Shown: positions 15,557-24,743 of the stretch, in pieces | How positions within the stretch are numbered: the stretch's first letter is position 1 | How the letters are laid out: every line of letters begins with the position of its first letter | Source of the DNA: Deltaproteobacteria bacterium | GTDB lineage: Bacteria; Myxococcota_A; Polyangia; HGW-17; SLPX01 | Reading direction: 5' to 3' | NCBI GenBank assembly: GCA_021162935.1 | Contig: JAGGXR010000131.1 | Span: 1-64,000 of the forward strand | DNA: 64,000 nucleotides | Position numbers and translations under genes: made by a program | Notes under the pieces: model-generated | The model's database searches: none | What the model saw: only the letters and a program-made list of their open reading frames with translations | Told to the model about the DNA's origin: nothing

Positions 15557-18214
15557 ATGCCGTCTTGCGGTCCCACCCGCCGCGGTCCAGCGACCGAGGC
15601 CATTTTCAAGACATCCTCCAGGGCGCTCGTCCACAGGCTCCCTCTGTCGTCCGAGCGGGCCGACCGAGCCCCGTTCGTTGCGGAAAGCCCCCGATCCCTT
15701 GCCACGCTCGTCCGTCTCGGCGTCGCAACGGCTGCGACCGTGGCGATGCTTGGCAACGGCTGCGCGACACCTCATGCCCCCCCCCCGCCGAGCCGACGTT
15801 CCATCCACCGTCGCCCGGCACCCGCCCGGCTCGTGGCCCGACCGAGTCGGGTGCAGTTCGTGGCGCAATCCGGCCTCAACCTGCCCTGGATTTCGTACGG
15901 ACACGACGTGGGCTGGCCCCGCCGGCCAGGCACGAACCAGCTCTTGGGGTTTCGGTTCTATCCTGGCCAGGTGGCGCGCAGAACCAAGCTTCCCAAGAAC
16001 ATGCACCTCATCCGCGTTTGGGCCTTCGGCGATGATCGCGCCGGCAACCTGGCCGGCCGAGATCCAGCCGAATTCGCAACCCGATGTCGCCAGGACCTAT
16101 CGGCTTTGATGGATGCCATGCCAGCCGACCAGGCCGTCATCGTGGTCCTGTCCGACTTCATGCTCGCCGACGGCCGGGGCTCGCCTCTGGGGGGCAAAGC
16201 GGGCGAACAGGTACGCCTCGTTCACGACCCGGACGGGGCCCGCAGAGTGTGGGGCCTGCTGCGACCCTGCCTGGTCCCCATCCAACGTCGATACGGAGAC
16301 CGCATCATCTGGGAGGTCATGAACGAGCCCCTCAATGGCCGCTACCTCACGGTGACCGATGCCTCGGCCCGTGCCCTCACGTCCTTTTTGTGGTTCGAAA
16401 TGAAACACATCCTGTCCCTGGGTGGCAGGGTCACCCTTGGGGCCCGTAGCATCCAGGCACTGCGGCAGACCTGGGCGCCAGTCATCCGCAGGGCCGCCTC
16501 TTTTCTTCGGAGCCGCTCCCTTGCGCCCGACCATCTCGTGGTCCAATTCCACCACTACCCGGGCCAGGAACTCCACCCAACGTCGTCCCTGCGCACCTTC
16601 ACGGCTCATCGCCTCAGGATGCGCCTCGGCCTGGACCCGGACACGCCCATTCTGCTCGGTGAGGCCAGACCCGAATCCGGGTTCACCATGACGGACTATC
16701 GCGCCATGGGGCTGGCCGGCGTCCTGTTCTGGCAGGACAGCCACATGCCCCTGGACCGAAACCAGGTCCGCAGGCTCATCGCGCAGATCGAATCCTCCCC
16801 TTCTGCCGAATGGAGACCCGTGCGGGCGGCCATGCTGCAAACGACGAAGCCCACTGGCTCGACCATGAAAGCGACGCAACGCACCACGGCCACGAAGCCC
16901 AGAGGACCAACGACATCGAAGGCACCAAAACAGACGGACCCAAAGCCGGCTCCCACGAGCCACCGGGCCACGCGACGAACAACCGGCATCATCCGGCCGC
17001 CCCTACACATTGCCCTGTCCTCCTGCCGGATCGTCCAAGGCCCAGCTTCGACGCGCTGGTGGCGCAGACGTCTCGGGTTTGCCGCCAAGGCCTTCACGAA
17101 AATCAACCTGACGAATGGACGAGCCGTGGTGCAGATGGAGGTGGATGCCCACGCCCCCTCTCCAAGCCATCTATTCTGGCACGAACAACGACGTAACGGC
17201 CAGGTGCTCTGCGACCTACCGCAGGCACCCATGGACCTGACCCACACCGAGATCGCCATCGCCTTCACCCCACCGGACCAGGCGCGTACCGCCCAAGGCG
17301 GGTCGGGGGTCCAGGTCATCGCAGAAGACAATCGAGGCAGACGACTCCACGGCCCCTGGACCTCCCTGTCGTCCTGGTCGTCGGGAATGGAACGCATTTT
17401 CTTCCGGCCGCCACGCCACGCCGTGCCTGGAATCGGATTCCGCCAGGAAGGATTCGACCTGACCCACGTGCAATCCGTGGGTCTGCTCTGGGCGCCCTCC
17501 ACCTTCGCCAAACATCGATACTCGGCCAGGCTCGTGCTCTCCCAGGTGGGTATCCGCCCCCTCTGTGCCGACCGAACCGCTGCCCCAGACGGCAAGACTG
17601 GGTCGAGCAGAAGCTGCCGCGAAGCGGAGCGCGTCGTCTACCGCACCGAGCAGGGACCGGCCGTCCGCATCGTCCGGATCGCAGCGGCCGACTTCCACTG
17701 TGCCTTCCACGCAAGCGACTATCCCTACATGGCCGCGGCCACGGTGGCGCCCACGTCTCGGTCTCGGGTCGATCACGAGCAACTCGTGTCGCGACGGGGC
17801 GGCTGCGCGCCCGACGCCTGTCTCGTGGACCTACGGCTCGATCCACGACGGCCTTTCATGCAAAAAGGCGCTGTACTCGCAGACCTGACAAAGGACTGCA
17901 GCCGCCCGGGAGGCGGCCTCGTGGACCTGCGGTCCTGTCGGATCCAATTCGACGTGACGGCAGTCGGATCGACCAAGCCGGACGCGCTGTCTGTCCAACC
18001 TTTCCTGATCGACGGATCGCGACGCACCTGCTACCTGCCCAGCCAGGTCGTTTCTGGATCCCCCATCTCCCTCGGACGCTTCGTGCCAGGCTGCGCCACA
18101 CGACTGGACCGCATCAGCCACGTGGGCCTCGCCTTTTCCCCTCATCACAAGGCCGCCATCCACGGGCAACTCCGCCTCGGAGCCATCCACATCACATGCG
18201 CCAAGCAACCCTGA
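15557..18214 (+). CDS. GH5-like (clan A) glycosidase lipoprotein
   Basis: 885 aa from ATG 15557, three bases after thrS stops; the signal sits ~50 residues in (TAATVAMLGNGC), so a later start is possible. A TIM-barrel-like domain follows: IIWEVMNEP (acid/base Glu) and PILLGEARPES (nucleophile Glu), the spacing of cellulase-like clan GH-A enzymes. Residues ~430-480 are a Thr/Lys/Pro-rich linker. The C-terminal ~400 residues form two beta-rich segments with paired Cys (CRIVQG, CRIQFD) suggestive of carbohydrate-binding modules. Exact GH family not determined. Likely cell-surface polysaccharide hydrolase. Confidence 0.7.
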   Translation: MPSCGPTRRGPATEAIFKTSSRALVHRLPLSSERADRAPFVAESPRSLATLVRLGVATAATVAMLGNGCATPHAPPPPSRRSIHRRPAPARLVARPSRVQFVAQSGLNLPWISYGHDVGWPRRPGTNQLLGFRFYPGQVARRTKLPKNMHLIRVWAFGDDRAGNLAGRDPAEFATRCRQDLSALMDAMPADQAVIVVLSDFMLADGRGSPLGGKAGEQVRLVHDPDGARRVWGLLRPCLVPIQRRYGDRIIWEVMNEPLNGRYLTVTDASARALTSFLWFEMKHILSLGGRVTLGARSIQALRQTWAPVIRRAASFLRSRSLAPDHLVVQFHHYPGQELHPTSSLRTFTAHRLRMRLGLDPDTPILLGEARPESGFTMTDYRAMGLAGVLFWQDSHMPLDRNQVRRLIAQIESSPSAEWRPVRAAMLQTTKPTGSTMKATQRTTATKPRGPTTSKAPKQTDPKPAPTSHRATRRTTGIIRPPLHIALSSCRIVQGPASTRWWRRRLGFAAKAFTKINLTNGRAVVQMEVDAHAPSPSHLFWHEQRRNGQVLCDLPQAPMDLTHTEIAIAFTPPDQARTAQGGSGVQVIAEDNRGRRLHGPWTSLSSWSSGMERIFFRPPRHAVPGIGFRQEGFDLTHVQSVGLLWAPSTFAKHRYSARLVLSQVGIRPLCADRTAAPDGKTGSSRSCREAERVVYRTEQGPAVRIVRIAAADFHCAFHASDYPYMAAATVAPTSRSRVDHEQLVSRRGGCAPDACLVDLRLDPRRPFMQKGAVLADLTKDCSRPGGGLVDLRSCRIQFDVTAVGSTKPDALSVQPFLIDGSRRTCYLPSQVVSGSPISLGRFVPGCATRLDRISHVGLAFSPHHKAAIHGQLRLGAIHITCAKQP

Positions 18215-18224
18215 AAGGAATCGG

Positions 18225-18986
18225 TCAACGGGACGCATGGGTGCCACTGGGCCGGCCAGCGGAACGGGGCGCATCGGTGCCACTTGCCTGGCCCGCGGAA
18301 CGAGACACATGGGTGCCACTGGGCCGGCCTGCGGAACGAGACACATGGGTGCCACTGGGCCGGCCTGCGGAACGGGGCGCCTGGGACGGCCCCTGCCCGC
18401 CCGCAGTCCCGGCCTTGCGCGGAGGCAACGGCGGCAGGGTGGGCTGTACGCGCTCCTTCCAGAATCGCCGGCCAAGGTCATCGGCGACCTGGGCCACCGA
18501 GATCCCGCAAAACCGGGCCACGGTGGCAGACGAGCACCAGTAGCCAGAGACCACGTACGGGTGTCCCTCCTGCAGGTCGGGAGGCGGCTCGATGCGCACG
18601 AGCACCCTGGGCCCAAGCCGAACGGGCAGGCCTTTAAAGGGCACCGTGTCCCCAAAGATGAAGTAGGGCGGCGGACAGGACTTGTGGTGGATCTGCTGGG
18701 TCCGAAGACAGGCGATGGACTTCTTCAGGTCCGACAGGAGCACCGCAGCAAAAGTAAGCACCTTCTTACGCGCGAGATCTCGACGGAGTTCACCCAGGGT
18801 GAGCGCGGTCTTTGGGATCCGGTCCATCCGGCCCACTTTCATGGGCAAAGGTATCGGCTTGCCCGGTGGGTCCTGGGGACAGGGTTTGGGCTTGTGACGA
18901 CAACCTGCTGCGAACAGCAGGACGCCGCACGTCAAGACGACCCACGACCTGCACAAACGTGGGGCGATGGGCTCACAAGCAAACAT
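18225..18986 (-). CDS. Lipoprotein with C-terminal 12-residue repeats
   Basis: 253 aa from ATG 18986 (preceded by AAGGTGGA). Signal peptide SWVVLTCGVLLFAAGC gives a lipobox Cys. The mature part has a Pro-rich start, a helical segment (TLGELRRDLARKK) and a Cys-containing region (YWCSSATVARFCG). The last ~50 residues are four copies of RSAGRPSGTHVS with variation. No known domain. Convergent with the GH5-like gene, their stops 10 bp apart. Confidence 0.7.
   Translation of the reverse strand: MFACEPIAPRLCRSWVVLTCGVLLFAAGCRHKPKPCPQDPPGKPIPLPMKVGRMDRIPKTALTLGELRRDLARKKVLTFAAVLLSDLKKSIACLRTQQIHHKSCPPPYFIFGDTVPFKGLPVRLGPRVLVRIEPPPDLQEGHPYVVSGYWCSSATVARFCGISVAQVADDLGRRFWKERVQPTLPPLPPRKAGTAGGQGPSQAPRSAGRPSGTHVSRSAGRPSGTHVSRSAGQASGTDAPRSAGRPSGTHASR
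18228..18390. repeat. 36-bp tandem repeat, about four copies
   Basis: The unit ACACATGGGTGCCACTGGGC... (36 bp) is repeated about four times, two copies nearly identical. It encodes the 12-residue repeats at the C-terminus of the minus-strand lipoprotein and keeps its frame. Confidence 0.9.
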
Positions 18987-19213
18987 GCCGACTCCACCTT
19001 CCCAAACGAACCAAGACGCCCTCATCAACGGACAACAAGGATCGCCGGGGCTCATTGCAACGATTGATCTCCATCGTATGCCGCGATATCATACATCCTG
19101 TTCCGGCCGCAAATACAAAACCAAACGAAGGGGACTGCAGCCCAAACCAGATCGAAGCCGAAGCTGCGGCCAATCGACGAACTGCAGATGGTCCGACTGG
19201 TCGTGAACTTATT

Positions 19214-19231
19214 CTTTACCGATAAGTAAAG
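19214..19231. promoter_or_regulatory. TetR operator-like dyad, distal copy
   Basis: CTTTAC-CGATAA-GTAAAG, a perfect 6-bp-arm dyad. Its inner 16 bp (TTTACCGATAAGTAAA) differs by only three bases from the proximal copy at 19338-19353. It lies 163 bp before tetR and could serve looping or a divergent promoter. Confidence 0.65.
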
Positions 19232-19337
19232 CAACGATCACAGTTTTCTCAAAACATGCCTTTTTTTCTCTCATAAAGCCGCTTTTTAAAGAAAATCGCG
19301 TTTTTTCCACTTGCCACCCACACAAATCGTGTTAATT

Positions 19338-19353
19338 TTTACTCATCAGTAAA
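19338..19353. promoter_or_regulatory. TetR operator-like dyad, proximal copy
   Basis: TTTACT-CATC-AGTAAA, a perfect 6-bp-arm dyad located 24 bp before the tetR ATG, following an AT-rich stretch with GTGTTAAT. The pair of matching dyads predicts autorepression of the tetR-RND operon. Confidence 0.7.
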
Positions 19354-19376
19354 CTTAAAAAGAGGTACAAGAGTTC

Positions 19377-19985
19377 ATGGCGCGACAAAACGAAGAACAG
19401 AAACAGGGCACCACAGAGGCCATCATGGAGGCGGCTCTGCGCGTGTTCGGCGAGCACGGATACGACGGCGCCTCACTCAAGGACGTGGCGGACCGGGCGG
19501 GCGTGACCAAGCCCACCCTGTATAACTATTACAAGGACAAGGCCCAAATCTACGAACAGATGCTCCTGTTCGTACACCATCGATACATGAATGGCGCTCG
19601 GGAGGCCATCGCGTCCGAAGAAACCGTGCCGAAGAAGATCGAGGCGTTGCTCGAATTCCAGTTCGAGTTCGCCAGGCACTACGTTGCGGTGAGCCGCGCC
19701 ATCCACAGCACCATGTTCCTACCCGACGACGTCAAACCCAAAATCAATCCATTGCTGACCATGGAAGAAAAATTCGGGCTCGTGCACGAATTGGTGCGCC
19801 AGGGCATCCAGCAGGAACTGTTCGAAGGCGAAGCGATGGATATCGCTTTGACCCTGTCGGGGCTGTCCACGTTGGGCATGATCCAGGCATCCCTGCCCAA
19901 CGTACCGATCCTGCAACCAGGCCTGGCCGCCCGGCTTTGGTCCGTGGTCTACCGCGGCATTGAAAGGAGACAGGACCATGTTTGA
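19377..19985 (+). CDS. TetR/AcrR-family regulator of RND efflux operon
   Basis: 202 aa. TetR helix-turn-helix DGASLKDVADRAGVTKPTLYNYYKDKAQIYEQM at about residues 30-62. The C-terminal domain resembles the AcrR/TtgR ligand-binding fold. ATG 19377 follows AAAGAGG. The stop overlaps the start of the adaptor gene by eight bases, so it is the first gene of an efflux operon; the dyads at 19214 and 19338 are its probable binding sites. Confidence 0.92.
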   Translation: MARQNEEQKQGTTEAIMEAALRVFGEHGYDGASLKDVADRAGVTKPTLYNYYKDKAQIYEQMLLFVHHRYMNGAREAIASEETVPKKIEALLEFQFEFARHYVAVSRAIHSTMFLPDDVKPKINPLLTMEEKFGLVHELVRQGIQQELFEGEAMDIALTLSGLSTLGMIQASLPNVPILQPGLAARLWSVVYRGIERRQDHV

Positions 19986-21381
19986 CACGCACCCTGTCAG
20001 CATTTCGACGCATCACCGAGCCCCGACGCACGACCGCCTCGCCCGATGGGCCGCCTCACGATCCAGTCGCATCGTAGCCCTCGTGCTGGCTGCCAGCCTG
20101 TCGGCTGCTCTGGGGGGCTGTAAAAAAGCCGGCGGCAAAGAAAACAACAAAGCGGAAGTCGTCCCGGTCAAGGTGGAGCCAGCCGTCCGCCGCGCCATTG
20201 TGGAGCAGGTCTACCTGGCCGGCGAGGTGACGGCCGACGTGGAAGTGAAGGTTTTCAGCCTCATTGCCCAACGCCTCCTGCGGGTCACCTTCGACGAAGG
20301 GCAGTTCGTCAAGAAGGGGAAAATTCTGGCCGAGGTCAAAGCAGGCGCCCTCTACGACGCCGTCCACCAGGCCAAGGCGGGGCTGCGAGCCGCAAAGACG
20401 CAACTCAAACTGGCCAAGATCGAACGGGACCGAACCAAGAAACTCTACAAGAGTGGAGCCTTGCCCATCGCCACACTCCAGCGAGCCGAGGCCCAGTACG
20501 ACTCGGCCCAGGCCCAAGTGGCACAGATGCAGGCCATCATGGGACAGAGCTACTCGAACATTTCGAACGTCACCATCCGCGCGCCCGTGTCCGGGCTCAT
20601 CGGACAGAAGTTCCTCAACAAGGGTGACACCGCAAGCCCCCAAATGCCCCTGTGCACCATCGTACAAATGGACAGGGTCCGCATCAAGGCAGCGGCCACC
20701 GAACTCGATCTCGTGCGTCTGTCCAAAGGCCAACCGGCCACCGTGACCGTACCCGCCTATCCGAACCGAGCATGGAAGGGCAAGGTGGACTACATCGCAC
20801 CGGTACTCGATCGGGCCACGAGAACCGCCACGATCACTATCATCGTGGACAATCCGAAACACGAACTGCGACCGGGCATGTTCGCCGACGTCCAGATCGA
20901 GGTGGGGCGCCGCGAAGGGGTCATCATGGTCAAGGCCCTCGCCGTGGCCCGGTACGTGGCAGCCGACGAAACGGTCCATCACCGAGTGTTCCTCGTCGAT
21001 GGCGACAAGGTCAAGGCCCAAGACGTGGTCATTGGAGAACGCCAGGACGATTTTGTGGAAATCCGTAAGGGCCTCGATGCAGGCCAACGAATTGTGGTCC
21101 TGGGCGTGTTCCGACTCAGAGATGGTTCGCATATCAAGATCATCAAGGACCAGCCGGCACCTCCGGTTGCCGTCCCGACACAGACCTCCGGATCGAGGCC
21201 ACGCGTCATCCCGAAAACCGGTCAGGCGGGGGCAACCTCGTCCAAACCCACCGGATCCAAGGCATCCAGGGCTCGATTGGCTGCGCACAAAACAAAAAGA
21301 AATCGATCGCACGCCAGAACGAGGCCATCCCGACGCGAAGTGAACGACCACGAGACACGACGCGCTTCGAAGGGAGACTGA
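19978..21381 (+). CDS. RND efflux periplasmic adaptor (MFP), lipoprotein
   Basis: 467 aa from ATG 19978 (AAAGGAGACAGGACC before it). An N-region of about 35 residues precedes a lipobox at LSAALGGC. HlyD/AcrA layout: lipoyl half (VKVFSLIAQRLLRVTFDEGQFVKKG), alpha-hairpin (YDAVHQAKAGLRAAKTQLKLAK...), second lipoyl half (NVTIRAPVSGLIG), beta-barrel (VTVPAYPNRAWKGKV) and membrane-proximal domain. The last ~60 residues are a Ser/Arg/Lys-rich tail absent in AcrA. Bridges the inner-membrane pump encoded next to an outer-membrane channel not present in this window. Confidence 0.92.
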   Translation: MFDTHPVSISTHHRAPTHDRLARWAASRSSRIVALVLAASLSAALGGCKKAGGKENNKAEVVPVKVEPAVRRAIVEQVYLAGEVTADVEVKVFSLIAQRLLRVTFDEGQFVKKGKILAEVKAGALYDAVHQAKAGLRAAKTQLKLAKIERDRTKKLYKSGALPIATLQRAEAQYDSAQAQVAQMQAIMGQSYSNISNVTIRAPVSGLIGQKFLNKGDTASPQMPLCTIVQMDRVRIKAAATELDLVRLSKGQPATVTVPAYPNRAWKGKVDYIAPVLDRATRTATITIIVDNPKHELRPGMFADVQIEVGRREGVIMVKALAVARYVAADETVHHRVFLVDGDKVKAQDVVIGERQDDFVEIRKGLDAGQRIVVLGVFRLRDGSHIKIIKDQPAPPVAVPTQTSGSRPRVIPKTGQAGATSSKPTGSKASRARLAAHKTKRNRSHARTRPSRREVNDHETRRASKGD

Positions 21382-21384
21382 GTC

Positions 21385-24300
21385 ATGAACCTCAGCGAGA
21401 TGAGCGTTCGCCGCGCGGTGACCGTGTCCATGATCTACCTTGGGGTCGTCGGATTCGGCATCTTCTCCTATCTGCGCCTGCCCAGAGACCTGTTCCCTGA
21501 CCTCACCTTCCCCACCATCGTGATCATCACCCAGTACAACGGGGCTGGGCCATCCGACGTGGAACAGCTCGTGACCAGGCCCATCGAAAGCGCCGTGGCC
21601 TCGGTCGAAGGCGTCAAAACGGTCAGGTCCACATCCAAGTATGGCGTCTCCGTGGTCCTCCTTGAATTCAACTGGGGCACGGACATGGCCAAGGCCGAAA
21701 CCGACGTGCGTAAGAACATCGACCTGTTCGTGCGCAACATGCCGGACGAGGTGGAAAAGCCACTGACCTTTGCATTCGACCCGTCCCTGCAGCCAATCAC
21801 GTTTTTGATGCTCAGCGGGCCCGAGGGCCCGGCCGCCGTGCGCCACCTTTCCGAGACCCTCGTGGAGCCGAGACTGGAACGGATCCCCGGAGTGGCGTCC
21901 GCGGACACGGCCGGCGGACTCAAACGCGAAATCCAGGTGGAGCTGAGGCCTGAACGGCTTCGCGCCCTGCGCGTGGATGCCTCGCAGGTGGTCAATGCCA
22001 TCCGCATGGCGAACATGCAGCTTCCAGGAGGGGCCATCCGCCAGGCCGGCCAACTCCTGAGCATCGACACCAAGGGGCGCTACACCTCGGTCCATCAAAT
22101 CGCCCGCACCATCGTGGTACGCCGGCCCATGCGGACCATCCGGGTCGAGGACGTGGCCCAGGTCCGAGACTGGCACCAGGACCTCAATCGAGTCATCTCA
22201 GTCAACGGCAAACCCGCCGTCATGATCCTGGTCCGTAAGCAGTCCGACGCCAACACACTGATCGTGGCAAACAGAATCGTCAAGCAACTCCCAAAAATCA
22301 TCAAAGTCCTTCCCAAGGGCTTCAAGATCCAGGTCATGTTCAACCAGGCCACGATCATCAAACGGTCTCTAGGAAACGTCGTCAGGACAGGCTGGCAGTC
22401 GTTCCTCATGGCCGGAATCGTCCTATTCCTCTTCCTGTTCAGCCTCAAGGCGAGCCTCATCGTGGCCGCCGCCATCCCCCTGTCTCTTCTGGTGGCGTTC
22501 TCGGCCATGGACGCGAGCGGCATCAGCCTGAACATGATCTCCACCTCAGGCCTCGCCCTGGGCATCGGCATGCTCGTGGACAACGCCATCGTGGTCCTGG
22601 AAAACATCTTCAGACATTTCCAGATGGGAGAACCGCCGGCCAATGCGGCAGTCAAGGGCGCCAAGGAAGTCAGCATGGCCATCACGGCCTCCACCATGAC
22701 CACCCTGGCGGTCTTCATCCCCGTGCTCTTCGTGCCTGGCATCGCCGGCGCCCTCTTCAAGGACATGGTCCTGACCATCTGTTTCTCCCTGGCGGCCTCG
22801 CTCATCGTGGCGTTGACGCTCATTCCCATGGCGACATCACGGCTGCTCAAGCCAAACCCCAACAAGAAAAAGGGCCCCTTCTTGCGGCTCGCAGACAGAA
22901 TCAAAGGCTCCTTCAACGGTTTCCTGAACGCGTATGCCTGGTTCCTGCGATTTTCGTTGCGGTTCCGAAAGACCACCCTGCTGGTGGGCATCGCCTTGTT
23001 CGTAGCCTCTATCTTTATCTTGAAGTCCGTTGGGACCGACTTCCTGGCCAAGGGCGACCAGGGCCGAATCGAACTCCAAGTCACCACGAACTCGTCGAAC
23101 AACCTGGACCAGACCAAAAAACTCCTGGCCCAGGTGGAAAAGGTCGCCATCAAGGCCGTGCCCGAGGCGGAGATGTTTTCCTCCGACGTGGGCACGGGCG
23201 AAGGCATCGGGGCTGTGTTTGGCAGCGGCGAATTCGCCGGGCGAGTCAGGATCAAACTCCCTCCCCTGAGCAAACGCAAACGCAAGCAAGCCACCATCGA
23301 AGAAGCCATGCGAAAGGCCGTCAAGGACATCCCGGGCGTGAAGGTTCGTCCCTTCGTCTTCAACATGACCGGCTCCGAAGGAGACCTCGAAATCCACATC
23401 TTCATCCACGATTTGGTCAAGGGCAGACTGCTCGCAGACCGTGTCCGCACGGTCCTCGAAGACATCCCAGGCGTTCGAGACGTGAAGCACAACCTCGAAG
23501 ACACCACACCCCAGATTCAGATCCGGCTCAACCGCGAACGACTCTCGCAGCTCGGCACGAACCCTGGACGAGCCACCGCCACCATCTCCACCTATTACAT
23601 GGGCACCGTTGCGTCCTATTACCAGGAAAATGGCGACGACTACAAAATCCTGGTCCGAACGCCGAAACGCTTCCGGGACCACATCGAACGACTCAGGAAC
23701 CTACCCGTATTCGTGGGTCAGGGCGTCCCTATGCCCATGGGCAGCATTGCGCATGTCAAGGACACCATGGCTCCGACCCAGATCGAACGTGAGGGCCAAA
23801 AGCGTGTGGTCAAGGTCATCGCCAACGTCTACAACCGCCCGCTGGGGGACGTACTCACAGACGTACAGCATGCCCTCAAGTCCAAAGTACGCTGGCCGAA
23901 CAACGTGGTCTGGACCATTGAAGGGTCCGCAAAGGACATGAAGGAATCCTTCAGCTACTTGGGGCTCGCCTTCATCGCCGCCATTTTCCTGGTGTACATG
24001 GTCATGGCTTCCCAGTTCGAGTCCCTGCTCGAACCCTTCGTCATCTTGCTGTCCATTCCGCTGGCCGTCATCGGCGTGGCCGCGGCTCTGTACCTCACTC
24101 ACACGCCCATCACCATGACTGCTGCCATCGGTATCGTGATGCTGGTGGGCATCGTGGTGAACAACGCCATCGTGCTCATCGACTTCCTCAAGCAACGCTG
24201 GAACCGAAAATGGGACACCCTCATCGACGCAGCCGTCGCCGCGGCAACGATTCGCCTGCGTCCCATCTTGATGACCACGCTCACCACAATCCTCGCCATG

Positions 24301-24525
24301 CTGCCCATGGCGCTCGGCATCGGCGAAGGATCGGAAACCTGGGCCCCCATGGCCCGGACCGTCATCGGCGGCCTCACCACGTCCATGATCCTCACCCTCG
24401 TGATCGTACCTGCCTGGTACGTGCTCATCGCCGGCACCATCGCCCGGCATCGTGAGCGACGCGCCGTCAAAAAGGCCGCCAAGCTCGCCGCCAAAACTGC
24501 TGCCACCCAAACCGAGGAGGCATAG
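21385..24525 (+). CDS. RND (HAE1/AcrB-type) efflux pump
   Basis: 1046 aa, usual family length. Inner-membrane proton/substrate antiporter. N-terminus SVRRAVTVSMIYLGVVGFGIFSYLRLPRDLFP, two periplasmic porter halves, and twelve membrane segments; the TM4 proton-relay sequence ..LGIGMLVDNAIVVLENIFRH with the Asp pair region is present, repeated in the second half as GIVVNNAIVLIDFLKQ. Start has GGGAGA. Follows the adaptor after three bases. Substrate unknown; operon lacks an outer-membrane factor gene. Confidence 0.95.
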   Translation: MNLSEMSVRRAVTVSMIYLGVVGFGIFSYLRLPRDLFPDLTFPTIVIITQYNGAGPSDVEQLVTRPIESAVASVEGVKTVRSTSKYGVSVVLLEFNWGTDMAKAETDVRKNIDLFVRNMPDEVEKPLTFAFDPSLQPITFLMLSGPEGPAAVRHLSETLVEPRLERIPGVASADTAGGLKREIQVELRPERLRALRVDASQVVNAIRMANMQLPGGAIRQAGQLLSIDTKGRYTSVHQIARTIVVRRPMRTIRVEDVAQVRDWHQDLNRVISVNGKPAVMILVRKQSDANTLIVANRIVKQLPKIIKVLPKGFKIQVMFNQATIIKRSLGNVVRTGWQSFLMAGIVLFLFLFSLKASLIVAAAIPLSLLVAFSAMDASGISLNMISTSGLALGIGMLVDNAIVVLENIFRHFQMGEPPANAAVKGAKEVSMAITASTMTTLAVFIPVLFVPGIAGALFKDMVLTICFSLAASLIVALTLIPMATSRLLKPNPNKKKGPFLRLADRIKGSFNGFLNAYAWFLRFSLRFRKTTLLVGIALFVASIFILKSVGTDFLAKGDQGRIELQVTTNSSNNLDQTKKLLAQVEKVAIKAVPEAEMFSSDVGTGEGIGAVFGSGEFAGRVRIKLPPLSKRKRKQATIEEAMRKAVKDIPGVKVRPFVFNMTGSEGDLEIHIFIHDLVKGRLLADRVRTVLEDIPGVRDVKHNLEDTTPQIQIRLNRERLSQLGTNPGRATATISTYYMGTVASYYQENGDDYKILVRTPKRFRDHIERLRNLPVFVGQGVPMPMGSIAHVKDTMAPTQIEREGQKRVVKVIANVYNRPLGDVLTDVQHALKSKVRWPNNVVWTIEGSAKDMKESFSYLGLAFIAAIFLVYMVMASQFESLLEPFVILLSIPLAVIGVAAALYLTHTPITMTAAIGIVMLVGIVVNNAIVLIDFLKQRWNRKWDTLIDAAVAAATIRLRPILMTTLTTILAMLPMALGIGEGSETWAPMARTVIGGLTTSMILTLVIVPAWYVLIAGTIARHRERRAVKKAAKLAAKTAATQTEEA

Positions 24526-24589
24526 CTGCCCCTTTTCCGACAGGGCCATGGCCCTCCCCCAGCCAACTCCCTTGCCGACTCCTTGCTGA

Positions 24590-24612
24590 CTGCCATCGCC
24601 CGGCAATGGCAG
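24590..24612 (+). terminator. Hairpin after RND operon
   Basis: CTGCCAT and ATGGCAG are separated by nine bases, 65 bp after the pump stop codon. No T tract follows, so it may be a weak or Rho-assisted terminator. Confidence 0.3.
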
Positions 24613-24637
24613 CAGTTGCACAACCTCACAACCACCC

Positions 24638-24656
24638 CGCAAAAAGCCAGCGACGA
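24638..24656. repeat. 19-bp direct repeat, left copy
   Basis: CGCAAAAAGCCAGCGACGA is identical to 27144-27162. The two copies flank a 2.5-kb block that contains only the DUF4038 glycosidase gene and its flanks. Confidence 0.9.
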
Positions 24657-24743
24657 GGCCTCGTAACGGATCTTCCCCAGAACAACAGGCGCGATGGCAC
24701 CGAGTTCGTCGATTTGCTCGAAACCGTGGCGTTGGTGGCGTAC

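Larger units (their letters stand above)
18987..19376. other. 390-bp intergenic control region
   Basis: The region separates the minus-strand lipoprotein gene from tetR. It is AT-rich from about 19200 on, including GCATGCC-free runs of T and A around 19255-19330, and holds the two operator-like dyads listed separately. No ORF here looks coding. Confidence 0.6.

Noticed and set aside
20056-22176. 706-codon minus-strand frame antisense to the RND adaptor and pump
   Set aside because: His/Asp/Gly-rich nonsense composition, opposite a clear RND operon.
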